A stretch of DNA of 64,000 nt. Origin: Bradyrhizobium diazoefficiens. Lineage in GTDB: Bacteria; Pseudomonadota; Alphaproteobacteria; Rhizobiales; Xanthobacteraceae. This document shows, one piece after another, positions 44,777 to 53,368 of the stretch. Below the pieces are notes generated by a model. That model had not been told where the DNA came from, searched no databases, and saw only the letters and a program-made list of their open reading frames with translations. Position numbers and translations under genes: made by a program. The stretch lies in contig NZ_JAFCJJ010000013.1 of assembly GCF_018131015.1 (NCBI RefSeq), positions 124,001-188,000 of the forward strand, given 5' to 3'. How positions within the stretch are numbered: the first letter of the stretch is position 1; each line of letters starts with the position of its first letter.

Positions 44777-44950
44777 ATTTTCGCCGTTCGACCAAAGGCG
44801 AAATTGACAGAAGGACTTCACAAGCAATGTTTATGGCCAAGAACTACACGCGGATGTGACGTGCCCGGCGCGGCAGGCCAGCAAGGCCGGTTGCCGCCGG
44901 ACGGGTCGCGTTTGGCCTGCAAAACAAGTTCGATGTTCGGAGGAAACGCC

Positions 44951-46285
44951 ATGACTGACAATCTCATCCGCCGCGGCCTCTCGCGCCGCAGCTTGCTCCA
45001 GACCACCGCGGGCCTCATCGGCGGCTCGGTGCTGCCCGCGATGCCGGCCTTTGCCGAGGACAAGCCGGCGATCGGTACGTATCCCGCGGGCGTGTCGGGT
45101 TCCACCGCGTTCATCGGCATCTCCGTGCCGCGCACGGGAACCTATGCCGTGCAGGGCGAGGACGAGCTCAAGGGCTACCAGCTCGCGATCGAGCACATCA
45201 ACTCAGGCCACGACCTGATCAAGAAGATCTCGCCGAAAACCAGCAAGGGCGTGCTCGGCAAGGAGCTGAAATTCGGCGTCGCGGATTCCGCCGCCAAGCC
45301 GAATGAAGCGGTGCAGGCGCAGCAGCGCTTCATCAGCGAGAACAAGGCGATCATGATCACCGGCGGCACGTCGAGCGCCGTCGCGGTTGCGCTGAACAAG
45401 CTCGCCCAGCGCGAGCATGTGCTGTTCGTGTGCGGCATCTCCGGCTCGAACGACACCACCGGCAAGGACTGCGTCCGCTACGGCTTCCGGCAGAATTTCT
45501 TCGGCCAGACCGCCGCCGCCGCGATCGGACCGGTGATGGTGAGGGAGTTCGGCAAGAACAAGAAGGCGGCCTATCTGACGCCGGACTACACCTACGGCCA
45601 CACCGTCACCAAATCCATGCAGGACTTCCTCGCGACCGCCGGCTGGACCACCGTGACCAACCAGGTCGCGCCGCTCGGCGCGCCTGACTATTCCTCCTAT
45701 CTGCTCAACGTCGCGAATTCCGGCGCGGACGTGCTGATCAACGTCAACTGGGGCCACGACGCGGTGTTGTCGACGCAGCAGGCCAAGCAGTTCGGCGTGC
45801 TCGACAAGATGAAGCTGGTCGTCCCCTACCAGGTGCCCTTCATCGCCCGCGAGACCGGCGGCCTGATGCAGGGCGTCTACGCCGCCACCGACTATTGGTG
45901 GACGATCGAGGACAAGTTCCCGCTGGCCAAGATGTTCAACGAGGCCTTCGAGAAAAAGTACGGCTACAAGCCGGAATGGGGCGCGGAGAACGCCTATGTC
46001 AGCTTCGCGCACTGGGCCCGCATGTGCGAGGAAGCCGGCAGCTTCAGTCCGCCCGACGTGATCAAGGCCTATGAGAAGGGCGAGACCCTGCCCTCCCTGG
46101 TCGGCGACGTGCACTACCGTCCCGAGGACCATCAGTGCGTCCGCCCGGTGATCATCGTCAAGGGCAAGCAGCAGAAGGACATGAAGAACAAGGAAGACTG
46201 GTACGACGTGGTCGAGATCGTCCCGGGTGAAGGCCTGATGCAGAAGCCGGACGCGTTCGGCTGCCATCCCGGCGACTACTCCTAG
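44951..46285 (+). CDS. ABC transporter substrate-binding protein (LIV/amide type), Tat-exported
   Basis: A 444-residue periplasmic binding protein. The start ATG 44951 is preceded by GGAGGAAACGCC. The signal GLSRRSLLQTTAGLIGGSVL with twin arginines ends near PAFAEDKP. The mature fold opens FIGISVPRTGTYAVQGEDEL and has a long first lobe (GTSSAVAVALNKLAQREHVL). The C-terminus PDAFGCHPGDYS with a lone late cysteine is unusual. It heads the second transporter cluster; the ligand is unknown. A strong terminator follows, so it is probably made in excess over the membrane parts. Confidence 0.9.
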   Translation: MTDNLIRRGLSRRSLLQTTAGLIGGSVLPAMPAFAEDKPAIGTYPAGVSGSTAFIGISVPRTGTYAVQGEDELKGYQLAIEHINSGHDLIKKISPKTSKGVLGKELKFGVADSAAKPNEAVQAQQRFISENKAIMITGGTSSAVAVALNKLAQREHVLFVCGISGSNDTTGKDCVRYGFRQNFFGQTAAAAIGPVMVREFGKNKKAAYLTPDYTYGHTVTKSMQDFLATAGWTTVTNQVAPLGAPDYSSYLLNVANSGADVLINVNWGHDAVLSTQQAKQFGVLDKMKLVVPYQVPFIARETGGLMQGVYAATDYWWTIEDKFPLAKMFNEAFEKKYGYKPEWGAENAYVSFAHWARMCEEAGSFSPPDVIKAYEKGETLPSLVGDVHYRPEDHQCVRPVIIVKGKQQKDMKNKEDWYDVVEIVPGEGLMQKPDAFGCHPGDYS

Positions 46286-46301
46286 TTCAACGGCGCCAGT
46301 C

Positions 46302-46341
46302 CTGACGCCGCAGGCAATGGCCCCTGCGGCGTCAGTTTTTT
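46302..46341 (+). terminator. intrinsic terminator/attenuator between binding-protein and permease genes
   Basis: CTGACGCCGCAGG (46302-46314) pairs perfectly with CCTGCGGCGTCAG (46323-46335), giving a 13-bp stem with an 8-base loop, followed by six T (46336-46341). This is a textbook Rho-independent terminator, 16 bases after the stop codon. Partial read-through would set the binding protein well above the membrane components. Confidence 0.88.
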
Positions 46342-46371
46342 CTTCAGCCAACCGGAAACCGATCGCTTGTC

Positions 46372-47247
46372 ATGATCAGCTGGCCCAATCTCGTTTCGCA
46401 GCTCTTCAACGGCCTGGCGCTCGGCGCGCTGCTCGCGCTGATCAGCTCCGGCCTGACCATCATCTATGGCACGCTTGGCGTGCTCAACCTCGCGCATGGC
46501 GCGATGTTCATGATCGGCGGCTATGCCGGCTTCGTCACCTACCAGTACACGGAGTCGTTCCTCCTCGCCGTCATTGCCGGCTCGCTGTTCGTGATGCTGC
46601 TCGGCGTCGCGATGGAACGCGTCATCATCCGCCACTTCTACCACCGTCCGCACGAGGACCAGTTGCTGGTGACCTTCGGGCTCGGCATCTGTTTCGTCGA
46701 GCTGGTGCGGCTGGTGTTCTCGAGCCAGTCGCAGCTGGTGCCGCCGCCGGCGCTGTTCCAGGGCATCACCAATCTCGGCTTCATGTTCTATCCGACCTAC
46801 CGCCTCGCCGTGGTCGGCATCGTCGCGGTCGCGCTCGGCGCGCTGTTCCTCGTCCTCTACCGGACCCGGCTCGGCATGATCGTGCGCGCCGGCATCGAGG
46901 ATTCGGTGATGGTCGATTCGCTCGGCATCAACGTCTACCGCGTCTTCATGGTGGTGTTCGGCATCGGCGCGATGGCCGCGGGCTTTGCCGGCATCGTCAA
47001 CGCCCCGGTGGTGTCGCTGACGCCCGGCATCGGCGACGACATCCTGGTCCAGACCTTCGTGGTGGTGGTGATCGGCGGCGTCGGCTCGTTCCCCGGCGCG
47101 ATCCTCGGCGGCCTGATCGCCGGCGAGATCATCAGCGTCACCTCCATGTTCAACCCCGGCTACGCCTATGTGATGCTGTTTGCGGCGATGACGCTCGTGC
47201 TCGTGGTGCGACCGCATGGCCTGCTCGGCGTGCAGGGCCGCGAATAA
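46372..47247 (+). CDS. livH: branched-chain amino acid-type ABC transporter permease (LivH)
   Basis: A 291-residue LivH-type permease. Family motifs are TIIYGTLGVLNLAHGAMFMI, the cytoplasmic loop IVRAGIEDSVMVDSLGINVY, and VVVIGGVGSFPGAILGGLIA. About eight transmembrane helices are evident. It lies 86 bases after the binding-protein gene, beyond the terminator, and 11 bases before the fused permease/ATPase gene. Confidence 0.93.
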   Translation: MISWPNLVSQLFNGLALGALLALISSGLTIIYGTLGVLNLAHGAMFMIGGYAGFVTYQYTESFLLAVIAGSLFVMLLGVAMERVIIRHFYHRPHEDQLLVTFGLGICFVELVRLVFSSQSQLVPPPALFQGITNLGFMFYPTYRLAVVGIVAVALGALFLVLYRTRLGMIVRAGIEDSVMVDSLGINVYRVFMVVFGIGAMAAGFAGIVNAPVVSLTPGIGDDILVQTFVVVVIGGVGSFPGAILGGLIAGEIISVTSMFNPGYAYVMLFAAMTLVLVVRPHGLLGVQGRE

Positions 47248-47258
47248 GTGATCCCCTG

Positions 47259-49106
47259 ATGCTCAAGCAACGCCCGTTCCTGATCGAGACGCTCACGGCC
47301 ATCGGCCTGACCGCGGCTCCCTTCGTGCTGCCTCATCTCGGCTTCGCCCCGAACACCGTCAACCGGATCCTGGTCTGGGGCCTGTTCGGCCTCGGCTTCG
47401 ACATCCTGTTCGGCTTCACCGGCCTGTTGTCGTTCGGCCAGTCCGCCTTCTACGGCACCGGCGGCTTCGTCGCCGCCTACCTCCTGACCCGCGCCGGCTT
47501 CGGCAACGTGCTGGGCGCGCTGGTCATCGGCATGATCGCGGCGGCCGCGACCGGATATTTGATCGGCCTGATCGCGCTGCGCCGCACCGGCATCTATTTC
47601 GCGATGATCACGGTCGCGATCGCGGAAGTGTTCTTCTTCGTCGAGTTCAATCCGCTCTCGGATTTCACCGGCGGCGAGAACGGCCTGCCGGGCGTACCGA
47701 CGCCGAGCTTCAATCTCGGCTTCACCACCCTCCATTTCACCAATGGCTGGTCGCTCTACCAGTTCATCGCGCTGTGCTATTTCATCGGCGTCATCATCGC
47801 CCTAACGATCGTACGCTCGCCGGTCGGCGCGATTCTCAGCGCGATCCGGGACAATCCGCTGCGCGCCACCGCCGTCGGCCACAACATCCACGGCTACAAG
47901 CTGACCGCCTTCGTCATCGCCGCCGCCTATGCCGGCTTCGCCGGCGGCCTCCTCGGCGTGCTGCAGGCCTTCATGCCGCCCGACGCCTTCACCTTCGACA
48001 CCTCGGGCCAGCTCGTGATGCAGACGGCGATCGGCGGCCGCGGCACGCTGTTCGGGCCGCTGGTCGGCGCAACGGTCTGGCTGTTCCTTCAGGATTTCCT
48101 CCAGTCCGCGCTGGGCCTCGGGGCCGCCTGGAAGCTGGTGCTGGGCGTCGTATTCGTGCTGCTGGTCTGCTTCCTCCGCGGCGGCATCATCGGCGGAATT
48201 GCCGACCTCTATCGCCTGATCGCCGGCAAGCGCAGGCGGACCGAAGCGGAGACCGGGCAAGAGCCCCCCGACGTCGAGGATGCGCGGCAAATTCCGCCCG
48301 CCCCGATGCACGCGAAAGAAGTCGCGCATCCCGCCTATTCCGGGCCGATCCTGAAAGCCACCGGCCTCACCAAGCGCTATGGCGGCCTCGTCGCCAACAG
48401 CGACATCGATTTCAGTGTCAACCAGGGCGAGTTGCGCGGCATCATCGGGCCCAATGGCGCCGGCAAGTCGACCTTCTTCAAGATGCTGACCTGCGAGATC
48501 GCGCCGACCTCCGGCCGGATCGTGTTCGAGGGGCGCGACATCACCGGATTGAAGGTCACCGAGGTCTGCCAGCTCGGGCTGACCAAGAGCTACCAGGTCA
48601 ACCAGCTCTTCACCGGGCTCACCGTCCGGCAGAACCTGACCATCGCGGCGCTGGCGGAGCTGCGCGGAAAATTCCGGCTCGACCTGTTCCGCACGCTCTC
48701 CGGCGTCAAGGGCCTCACCGAGCAGGTCGAGCACACGCTTGCGCTCGTCAACCTGAACCGCCGCGCCGACACGCCGGTCGCCGAGCTCGCCTATGGCGAG
48801 AAGCGCAGGCTCGAGATCGGGCTTGCGCTCGCCACCTCGCCGCGCCTGCTGCTGCTCGACGAGCCGCTCGCCGGCATGAGCCCGCGCGAACGGGTCGAGA
48901 CCGTCAAACTGCTGAAGTCGATCGCGCGCGGCCGCACCATGATCATCATCGACCACGACATGGATTCGCTGTTCGAGCTGGTCGAGCGCGTCACCGTGCT
49001 GCAGGAGGGCAAGGTGCTGCTTCACGGCACGCCGGAGGAAATCAGGACCAACGCAGCGGTGCAGGAAGCCTATCTCGGCGGCGTGCACGGGGAGATCGCC
49101 GCATGA
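47259..49106 (+). CDS. fused LivM permease and LivG ATP-binding protein
   Basis: A 615-residue fusion. Residues 1-~320 are a LivM-type permease (DILFGFTGLLSFGQSAFYGT and the loop LSAIRDNPLRATAVGHNIHG). A charged linker (~322-360, KRRRTEAETGQEPPDVED) leads to a LivG ATPase (~365-610) with Walker A GPNGAGKST, a signature-like AYGEKRRLEIGLAL, Walker B LLLLDEPLAGMSP and H-loop IIDHDMDS. The start MLKQRPFLIETL at 47259 is just after the livH stop. Such fusions exist elsewhere; here they fix 1:1 stoichiometry. Confidence 0.92.
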   Translation: MLKQRPFLIETLTAIGLTAAPFVLPHLGFAPNTVNRILVWGLFGLGFDILFGFTGLLSFGQSAFYGTGGFVAAYLLTRAGFGNVLGALVIGMIAAAATGYLIGLIALRRTGIYFAMITVAIAEVFFFVEFNPLSDFTGGENGLPGVPTPSFNLGFTTLHFTNGWSLYQFIALCYFIGVIIALTIVRSPVGAILSAIRDNPLRATAVGHNIHGYKLTAFVIAAAYAGFAGGLLGVLQAFMPPDAFTFDTSGQLVMQTAIGGRGTLFGPLVGATVWLFLQDFLQSALGLGAAWKLVLGVVFVLLVCFLRGGIIGGIADLYRLIAGKRRRTEAETGQEPPDVEDARQIPPAPMHAKEVAHPAYSGPILKATGLTKRYGGLVANSDIDFSVNQGELRGIIGPNGAGKSTFFKMLTCEIAPTSGRIVFEGRDITGLKVTEVCQLGLTKSYQVNQLFTGLTVRQNLTIAALAELRGKFRLDLFRTLSGVKGLTEQVEHTLALVNLNRRADTPVAELAYGEKRRLEIGLALATSPRLLLLDEPLAGMSPRERVETVKLLKSIARGRTMIIIDHDMDSLFELVERVTVLQEGKVLLHGTPEEIRTNAAVQEAYLGGVHGEIAA

Positions 49107-49801
49107 GCCTGATCGAGGTCAACGGCCTGAACAGCTATTATGGCGATTCGCACATTCTGTTCGACGTCGCCATGCGCGTCGAGCGTCACGAGGTGGTGGC
49201 GCTGCTCGGCCGCAACGGTGCCGGCAAGAGCACGACGCTGAAGAGCCTGATGGGCGTCGTCGCGCCGCGCAGCGGCAGCGTGAAGTTCGACGGCATCGAC
49301 ATCGCCGGGCGCAGGAGCCACAAGATCGCGCAGGCGGGCATGCAGCTCGTGCACGAGGAGCGCCGCATCTTCGGCAGCCTGTCGGTGGAGGAGAACATCG
49401 TCCTCGCCGGGATCACGGCGCCGAAGCGCTGGCCGCTCGGGCGCATCTACGAGATGTTTCCGCGCCTGAAGGAGCGGCGCAACAACCGCGGCACCGAGCT
49501 TTCCGGCGGCGAGCAGCAGATGCTCGCGATCGCCCGCGCCCTGGTGCGCGATCCCAAGATCGTGCTGCTGGACGAGCCGTTCGAGGGGCTGGCGCCCGTC
49601 ATCGTCCACGATCTCGTCAAGGCCTGCCGCGAGCTCGCGGCGGCCGGCCAGACCATCGTGCTGGTGGAGCAGAATCTCGCGGCGACGCTGGCGCTCGCGA
49701 ACCGGATCTACATCATCAACAACGGCCACATCGTGCACGAGGGGCCGGCGCAGGAGCTCAAGGCCCAGCCGGAATTGCTGCAGCGCTATCTGGGGGTGTA
49801 G
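49103..49801 (+). CDS. livF: branched-chain amino acid-type ABC transporter ATP-binding protein (LivF)
   Basis: A 232-residue LivF-type ATPase. Walker A is GRNGAGKST, signature LSGGEQQMLAIARAL, Walker B IVLLDEPFEGLAP, H-loop LVEQNLAATLAL. The start ATG 49103 overlaps the fused gene's stop (ATGA), so translation is coupled. It completes the second transporter: binding protein, LivH, LivM-LivG, LivF. Its end is one base from the end of the convergent HIT gene. Confidence 0.93.
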   Translation: MSLIEVNGLNSYYGDSHILFDVAMRVERHEVVALLGRNGAGKSTTLKSLMGVVAPRSGSVKFDGIDIAGRRSHKIAQAGMQLVHEERRIFGSLSVEENIVLAGITAPKRWPLGRIYEMFPRLKERRNNRGTELSGGEQQMLAIARALVRDPKIVLLDEPFEGLAPVIVHDLVKACRELAAAGQTIVLVEQNLAATLALANRIYIINNGHIVHEGPAQELKAQPELLQRYLGV

Positions 49802-50227
49802 TCAGCCACCAAGCGCCGCGATCATCCGCTTGGCGTGATCGGCGAGCACGGCCATGTCCTCCTGGCGGGTCTGGGCCGGCAACAGCTCGACGCCGGCCCT
49901 GACCGGCATCACGTGCATGTGCAGGTGAAATACCACCTGCCCGCTGGCCGGCTCGCTGAACTGCTGCAGGATGATCCCTTCCGCGTCGAACGCCTTCATC
50001 GCCGCGACCGCGATCCGCTTGGCGGTGCGGGCGACGGCAGAGAGGTCGTCATCTCCGATGTCGAGGATGCCTCGCGCGGGCGCCCTTGGAATGACCAGCG
50101 TATGTCCGGGCGAGCGCGGCATGATGTCGAGGAAGGCGAAGCTGCGCTCGTCCCTGAAGACCTCGAAGCAGGGAATCTCGCCGCGCAGGATCTTTGCGAA
50201 GACGTTCTGGTCGTCATAGGCCGGCAT
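49802..50227 (-). CDS. HIT family nucleotide-binding protein
   Basis: A 141-residue histidine-triad protein with the motif HLHMHVMP near residues 100-107 (QVVFHLHMHVMPVRAG). The N-terminus FAKILRGEIPCFEVFRDERS is typical of HinT-like AMP-lysine/nucleoside phosphoramidate hydrolases. It is convergent with livF and divergent from prmC, so it is not part of either operon. Confidence 0.92.
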   Translation of the reverse strand: MPAYDDQNVFAKILRGEIPCFEVFRDERSFAFLDIMPRSPGHTLVIPRAPARGILDIGDDDLSAVARTAKRIAVAAMKAFDAEGIILQQFSEPASGQVVFHLHMHVMPVRAGVELLPAQTRQEDMAVLADHAKRMIAALGG

Positions 50228-50305
50228 GGATCTCTCCCTCGCTGCGAGGCGCGATCAAAAATGTTCCTTTCCGTTGACGCAAGCAAGCCTGCCGATCTAT
50301 CCACG

Positions 50306-51208
50306 ATGCCAGGCAGGATGGCTCCATTGGCGACAGGCCCCGGAAACAGCATCGAGGGCGCGCGGCGCGCGCTGGCGGCACGGCTGCAATCGGCCGGGAT
50401 CGACGACGCCGCTCTGGACGCGCGCCTGCTTGTCGGCGCCGCGCTGGAACTCGATCTCACCGGCATGGTCACGCAGGCGGCGCGACAGCTCACGCGTGAA
50501 GAGGCCGTGCGGCTTGAAGGCTATGCGCAGCGCCGCCTCGCGCATGAGCCGGTCGCCCGCATTCTCGGCGAGCGGGAATTCTGGGGCCTGCCGCTCCGGC
50601 TGTCGGACGCAACGCTGGTACCGCGGCCGGACACCGAGACCGTGGTCGAGCGGGCGCTGGAGCTTTTCCGCGAGCGCACGATCTCGGACCGGCGCCCGTG
50701 CATAGCGGACATCGGCACGGGATCGGGCGCCATCCTGCTCGCACTGCTGCACGAGATCCCCGAGGCGTTCGGCGTCGGCACCGATGTCAGCCCGGCGGCG
50801 CTCGGCACCGCGCGTGGCAATGCGGCGGCGCTCGGCCTTGGCGGCCGCGCCGCCTTCGTCGCCTGCTCCTATGCAGCTGCGCTCGCCGGCCCGTTCGATC
50901 TCATCGTGTCGAACCCGCCCTATATCCCCTCAGGGGAAATTCCGAAGCTGAGCATCGAGGTCCGCGAGCACGATCCGCATCTGGCGCTCGACGGCGGCAA
51001 CGACGGGTATGACGCCTATCGCGTCCTGATTCCGCAGGCGGCCGAGCGGCTCGCGCCCGGCGGGGCGCTGATCGTCGAGGCCGGACAGGGCCAGGCCGCT
51101 GATATTGCAACCTTGATGACGGCTGCGGCGTTAACGGTGGACAGACCGGCCAAGGCCGATTTGGCGGGTATCCCGCGGGCGGTTTCGGCCCAAAAAATGC
51201 CCCCATAA
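50306..51208 (+). CDS. prmC: peptide chain release factor N5-glutamine methyltransferase
   Basis: A 300-residue PrmC that methylates the GGQ glutamine of release factors. The N-terminal five-helix domain (~10-85) precedes the Rossmann domain with motif I IADIGTGSGAILLALL and the catalytic NPPY (LIVSNPPYIPSGEIPKL). ATG 50306 or 50318 could start it; neither has a clear ribosome binding site, and the frame upstream overlaps the HIT gene. It is separated from prfA by the MarR/liv/HIT block but retains its usual DUF4167 neighbour downstream. Confidence 0.93.
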   Translation: MPGRMAPLATGPGNSIEGARRALAARLQSAGIDDAALDARLLVGAALELDLTGMVTQAARQLTREEAVRLEGYAQRRLAHEPVARILGEREFWGLPLRLSDATLVPRPDTETVVERALELFRERTISDRRPCIADIGTGSGAILLALLHEIPEAFGVGTDVSPAALGTARGNAAALGLGGRAAFVACSYAAALAGPFDLIVSNPPYIPSGEIPKLSIEVREHDPHLALDGGNDGYDAYRVLIPQAAERLAPGGALIVEAGQGQAADIATLMTAAALTVDRPAKADLAGIPRAVSAQKMPP

Positions 51209-51676
51209 AAGCCGGATTGGGCGGTAAAAAACCTCTTGGAATATCCCGTGGGAACGACTACGTTCCGGTCAACACACATCGGTGCCGGCCCCGTAGACCT
51301 ACGGGCGAAAGCCGGGCTCTCGAGCGAGAGCGTAACTGATTTAAAGGTTCCAAGCCGCAGGTCCTGTGAAGCGCGATTGGCCGGTAGAGGCGCGCTGCTT
51401 TCCGACCGCAACGTGAACGAAAGCCTGATATTGCGCTTGAAGACTTACGCAAGAAAGCTGGGCTTGTTTCGACAAGCGAAATGAATGGGTTCGCTGGCAA
51501 GGAGATGCTGGCGGGTGGGGAACGCGTCTTTGTTGAACGCGACGGTCGACGAACATCGGCAGGGATCAATCCGCTCTTGCGCGCGGTGCGCGCGAGACAT
51601 GTGAACCGCTGTCATCAGGTCACACTCGGCAATCAGTAATGCGTGCAACCTTTAGGGCTGGAATTAAAGGCAGGAC
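51209..51676 (+). ncRNA. candidate structured RNA or structured 5' leader upstream of DUF4167 gene
   Basis: No credible gene fills this 468-base gap. It holds consecutive perfect hairpins: GGAACG-ACTA-CGTTCC (51251-51266), CCCGTAG-AC-CTACGGG (51290-51305) and CTCTCG-AG-CGAGAG (51317-51330). Further on, 51575-51597 is a 10-bp stem (GCGCGC core, GGT loop, one G-U pair). The density of clean stems suggests a folded RNA, either a small RNA or the leader of the downstream mRNA. It matches no RNA family I know; tmRNA, 6S, SRP and RNase P hallmarks are absent. Confidence 0.4.
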
Positions 51677-52456
51677 ATGAGAAACGGTCAGAACAAGCAG
51701 CGGATGCGCAACCGCAACAACAACAATAACAATAACCGGCGCGGCCAGAACCCGATGACCCGGGTCTACGAATCCAACGGACCCGACATCAAGATTCGCG
51801 GCACCGCCTCGCACATCGCCGAGAAATATCTTCAGCTCGCGCGCGACGCCCGCTCCTCGGGCGACCCTGTCGCGGCCGAAAACTACTACCAGCACGCCGA
51901 GCACTATTTCCGCCTGATCGCAGCCGCCCAGGAACAGTTCCGCCAGAACCAGCAGCCGCGCGGCGACGAGCCCGTCAGCACCAGCAGCGACGACGGCGAG
52001 GACGACGGCGAGAATTTCTCGAATTTCGGCCAGGAGCCGGGCTTCGTTCCGCAGCCGCCGCAGCAGCAGCCTTACATGCGCGACGGCCAGCGCGATCACC
52101 AGCGCGGCGACTATCAGCAGCGCGACAATAACCAGCAGCCCTATCAGCGCGACCAGCAGCAGCCGCGCGAGCACCGCGAGCGCGAGCATCGTCCGCAGCC
52201 GCAATATCAGCCGCAGCCGCAGAACCAGCCGCAGCCCGTCGTCGCCGACGCCGGCAGCGTCGACCGCCTGCCCTCCTTCATCACCGGCGCGCAGCCGCAG
52301 ATGAACGTCGGCCAGGGCGGCGGCTTCGAAGGTGGCGGTGGTGGCGGTGGCGAGCGTTATCCGCGGCGGCGCCGCCGTCCGCATGGCGGCCCGCGCCCGG
52401 AGCGCGAGGCTGCGCCTGCCGCCGCCTCCAGCGACGATCTCGCCCCCGGCGAGTGA
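51677..52456 (+). CDS. DUF4167 domain-containing protein
   Basis: A 259-residue protein. A basic, asparagine-rich N-terminus (MRNGQNKQRMRNRNNNNN) precedes the DUF4167 core, residues ~25-90 (TRVYESNGPDIKIRGTASHI, AEKYLQLARDARSSGDPVAA, ENYYQHAEHYFRLI). The rest is Gln/Pro/Arg/Gly-rich and disordered, ending RRRRRPHGGPRPE. Composition suggests RNA binding. Its place after prmC is conserved in Rhizobiales as I recall. The function is unproven. An intrinsic terminator follows. Confidence 0.93.
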   Translation: MRNGQNKQRMRNRNNNNNNNRRGQNPMTRVYESNGPDIKIRGTASHIAEKYLQLARDARSSGDPVAAENYYQHAEHYFRLIAAAQEQFRQNQQPRGDEPVSTSSDDGEDDGENFSNFGQEPGFVPQPPQQQPYMRDGQRDHQRGDYQQRDNNQQPYQRDQQQPREHREREHRPQPQYQPQPQNQPQPVVADAGSVDRLPSFITGAQPQMNVGQGGGFEGGGGGGGERYPRRRRRPHGGPRPEREAAPAAASSDDLAPGE

Positions 52457-52482
52457 GCCCCGCTTTCGGATTTGCTAACGCG

Positions 52483-52515
52483 ATTGTCCCGGCCCCGGCC
52501 GGGACAATTTTTTTT
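52483..52515 (+). terminator. intrinsic terminator of DUF4167 gene
   Basis: ATTGTCCCGGCC (52483-52494) pairs with GGCCGGGACAAT (52497-52508), followed by a run of eight T (52508-52515). It lies 27 bases after the stop codon. The last T of the run is the first base of the complementary stop codon of the convergent methyltransferase gene. Confidence 0.9.
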
Positions 52516-53261
52516 CAGGTGCGCGTCACCGTGGTCGAGGACGGCACCAGCACCGGTTTCGTCAACGCGGGAATCAGCCGGGCGCGCTCGCGCTTGGCGG
52601 GGATCGCGCGGTAGACCTGCTTGGTCGCCTCGACGATATGCACGCCGGCAAAGGGCAGCGACAGCGCCGCGCCGGCCCGCTCCCACATCTGCGCCGATTT
52701 CAGCACCCAGCCGCCGGCATAGGGCGGCATGAACAGCGCCTCACCCCAGGCCGTCGGGGTGAACCAGGTCTGGCGTAACAAGTCGGTGATCTGCGAGCGC
52801 GAATAGGGCCGGCCATGGCCGAACGGCGTGCTGTCGGTCCGGGTCCACACGCCGCGCCGATTCGGGATCACCGCGATGACGCGCCCCGAGGGCGACAGCA
52901 CCCGCCACACCTCGCGCAGCAGCGCGGCCGGATCGTCCGACATCTCCAGCGCGTGAACCAGCAGGATGCGGTCGACCGCGGCGTCGGGCAGGGGCAACGA
53001 GAATTCGTCCACCAGCGAGGCCAGCGCCGGCCGTCCCGTCGGCCATTTCAGGACCCCCTGGGCCGCCGGCATGAAGGCGATGCAGCGCTCCGCGTCCTCG
53101 CGAAACAGCCCGAGATAGGGCGTCGGATAGCCGATACCGAGCACGCGCTGGCCGCCGGCGTCCGGCCAGCGTTCCCTGATGCCGCGATTGATCATTTGCC
53201 GCGCCACGATCCCGAGGCGGCGGGAATAGAACTCGCGAAGGTCGACGACGTCGATGCTCAT
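52515..53261 (-). CDS. SAM-dependent methyltransferase domain protein
   Basis: A 248-residue class I methyltransferase-like protein starting MSIDVVDLREFYSRRLGIVA at ATG 53261. The motif I region is RVLGIGYPTPYLGLF, an atypical form without the usual GxGxG. The post-I region SLPLPDAAVDRILLVHALEM and the strand SPSGRVIAVIPNRRGVW are typical of the Methyltransf_11 group. The gene is divergent from gloB, a common pairing in Rhizobiales. The substrate is unknown. Confidence 0.82.
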   Translation of the reverse strand: MSIDVVDLREFYSRRLGIVARQMINRGIRERWPDAGGQRVLGIGYPTPYLGLFREDAERCIAFMPAAQGVLKWPTGRPALASLVDEFSLPLPDAAVDRILLVHALEMSDDPAALLREVWRVLSPSGRVIAVIPNRRGVWTRTDSTPFGHGRPYSRSQITDLLRQTWFTPTAWGEALFMPPYAGGWVLKSAQMWERAGAALSLPFAGVHIVEATKQVYRAIPAKRERARLIPALTKPVLVPSSTTVTRT

Positions 53262-53368
53262 GACGGCAATGTAACAGCACAGGGCGGCGGCCGCGCGCTC
53301 AATATTGCATTGCCTGTGCAACCTGAACGCCATATTTGTCTGGCGGGGCTGAGCGCGATGGAGATGTC

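Noticed and set aside
44552..44950. N-terminal extension of the second binding protein
   Set aside because: It is read through the divergent promoter region and has no coding character; ATG 44951 has a strong ribosome binding site and begins a Tat signal.
47774..49102. Long arginine-rich extension in front of the second livF
   Set aside because: It is the out-of-frame shadow of the fused permease/ATPase gene; the real LivF starts at ATG 49103 with an ATGA overlap.
51236..51484. 82-residue open frame between prmC and the DUF4167 gene
   Set aside because: It has no start-site signal, no family resemblance and coincides with the hairpin cluster; it is more likely non-coding.
51209..51676. tmRNA, 6S RNA, SRP RNA or RNase P RNA
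   Set aside because: The hallmark sequences of these RNAs, such as a tag reading frame with a T-arm or the GGAAGG-type SRP loop, are not found. It was kept only as an unassigned structured RNA candidate.
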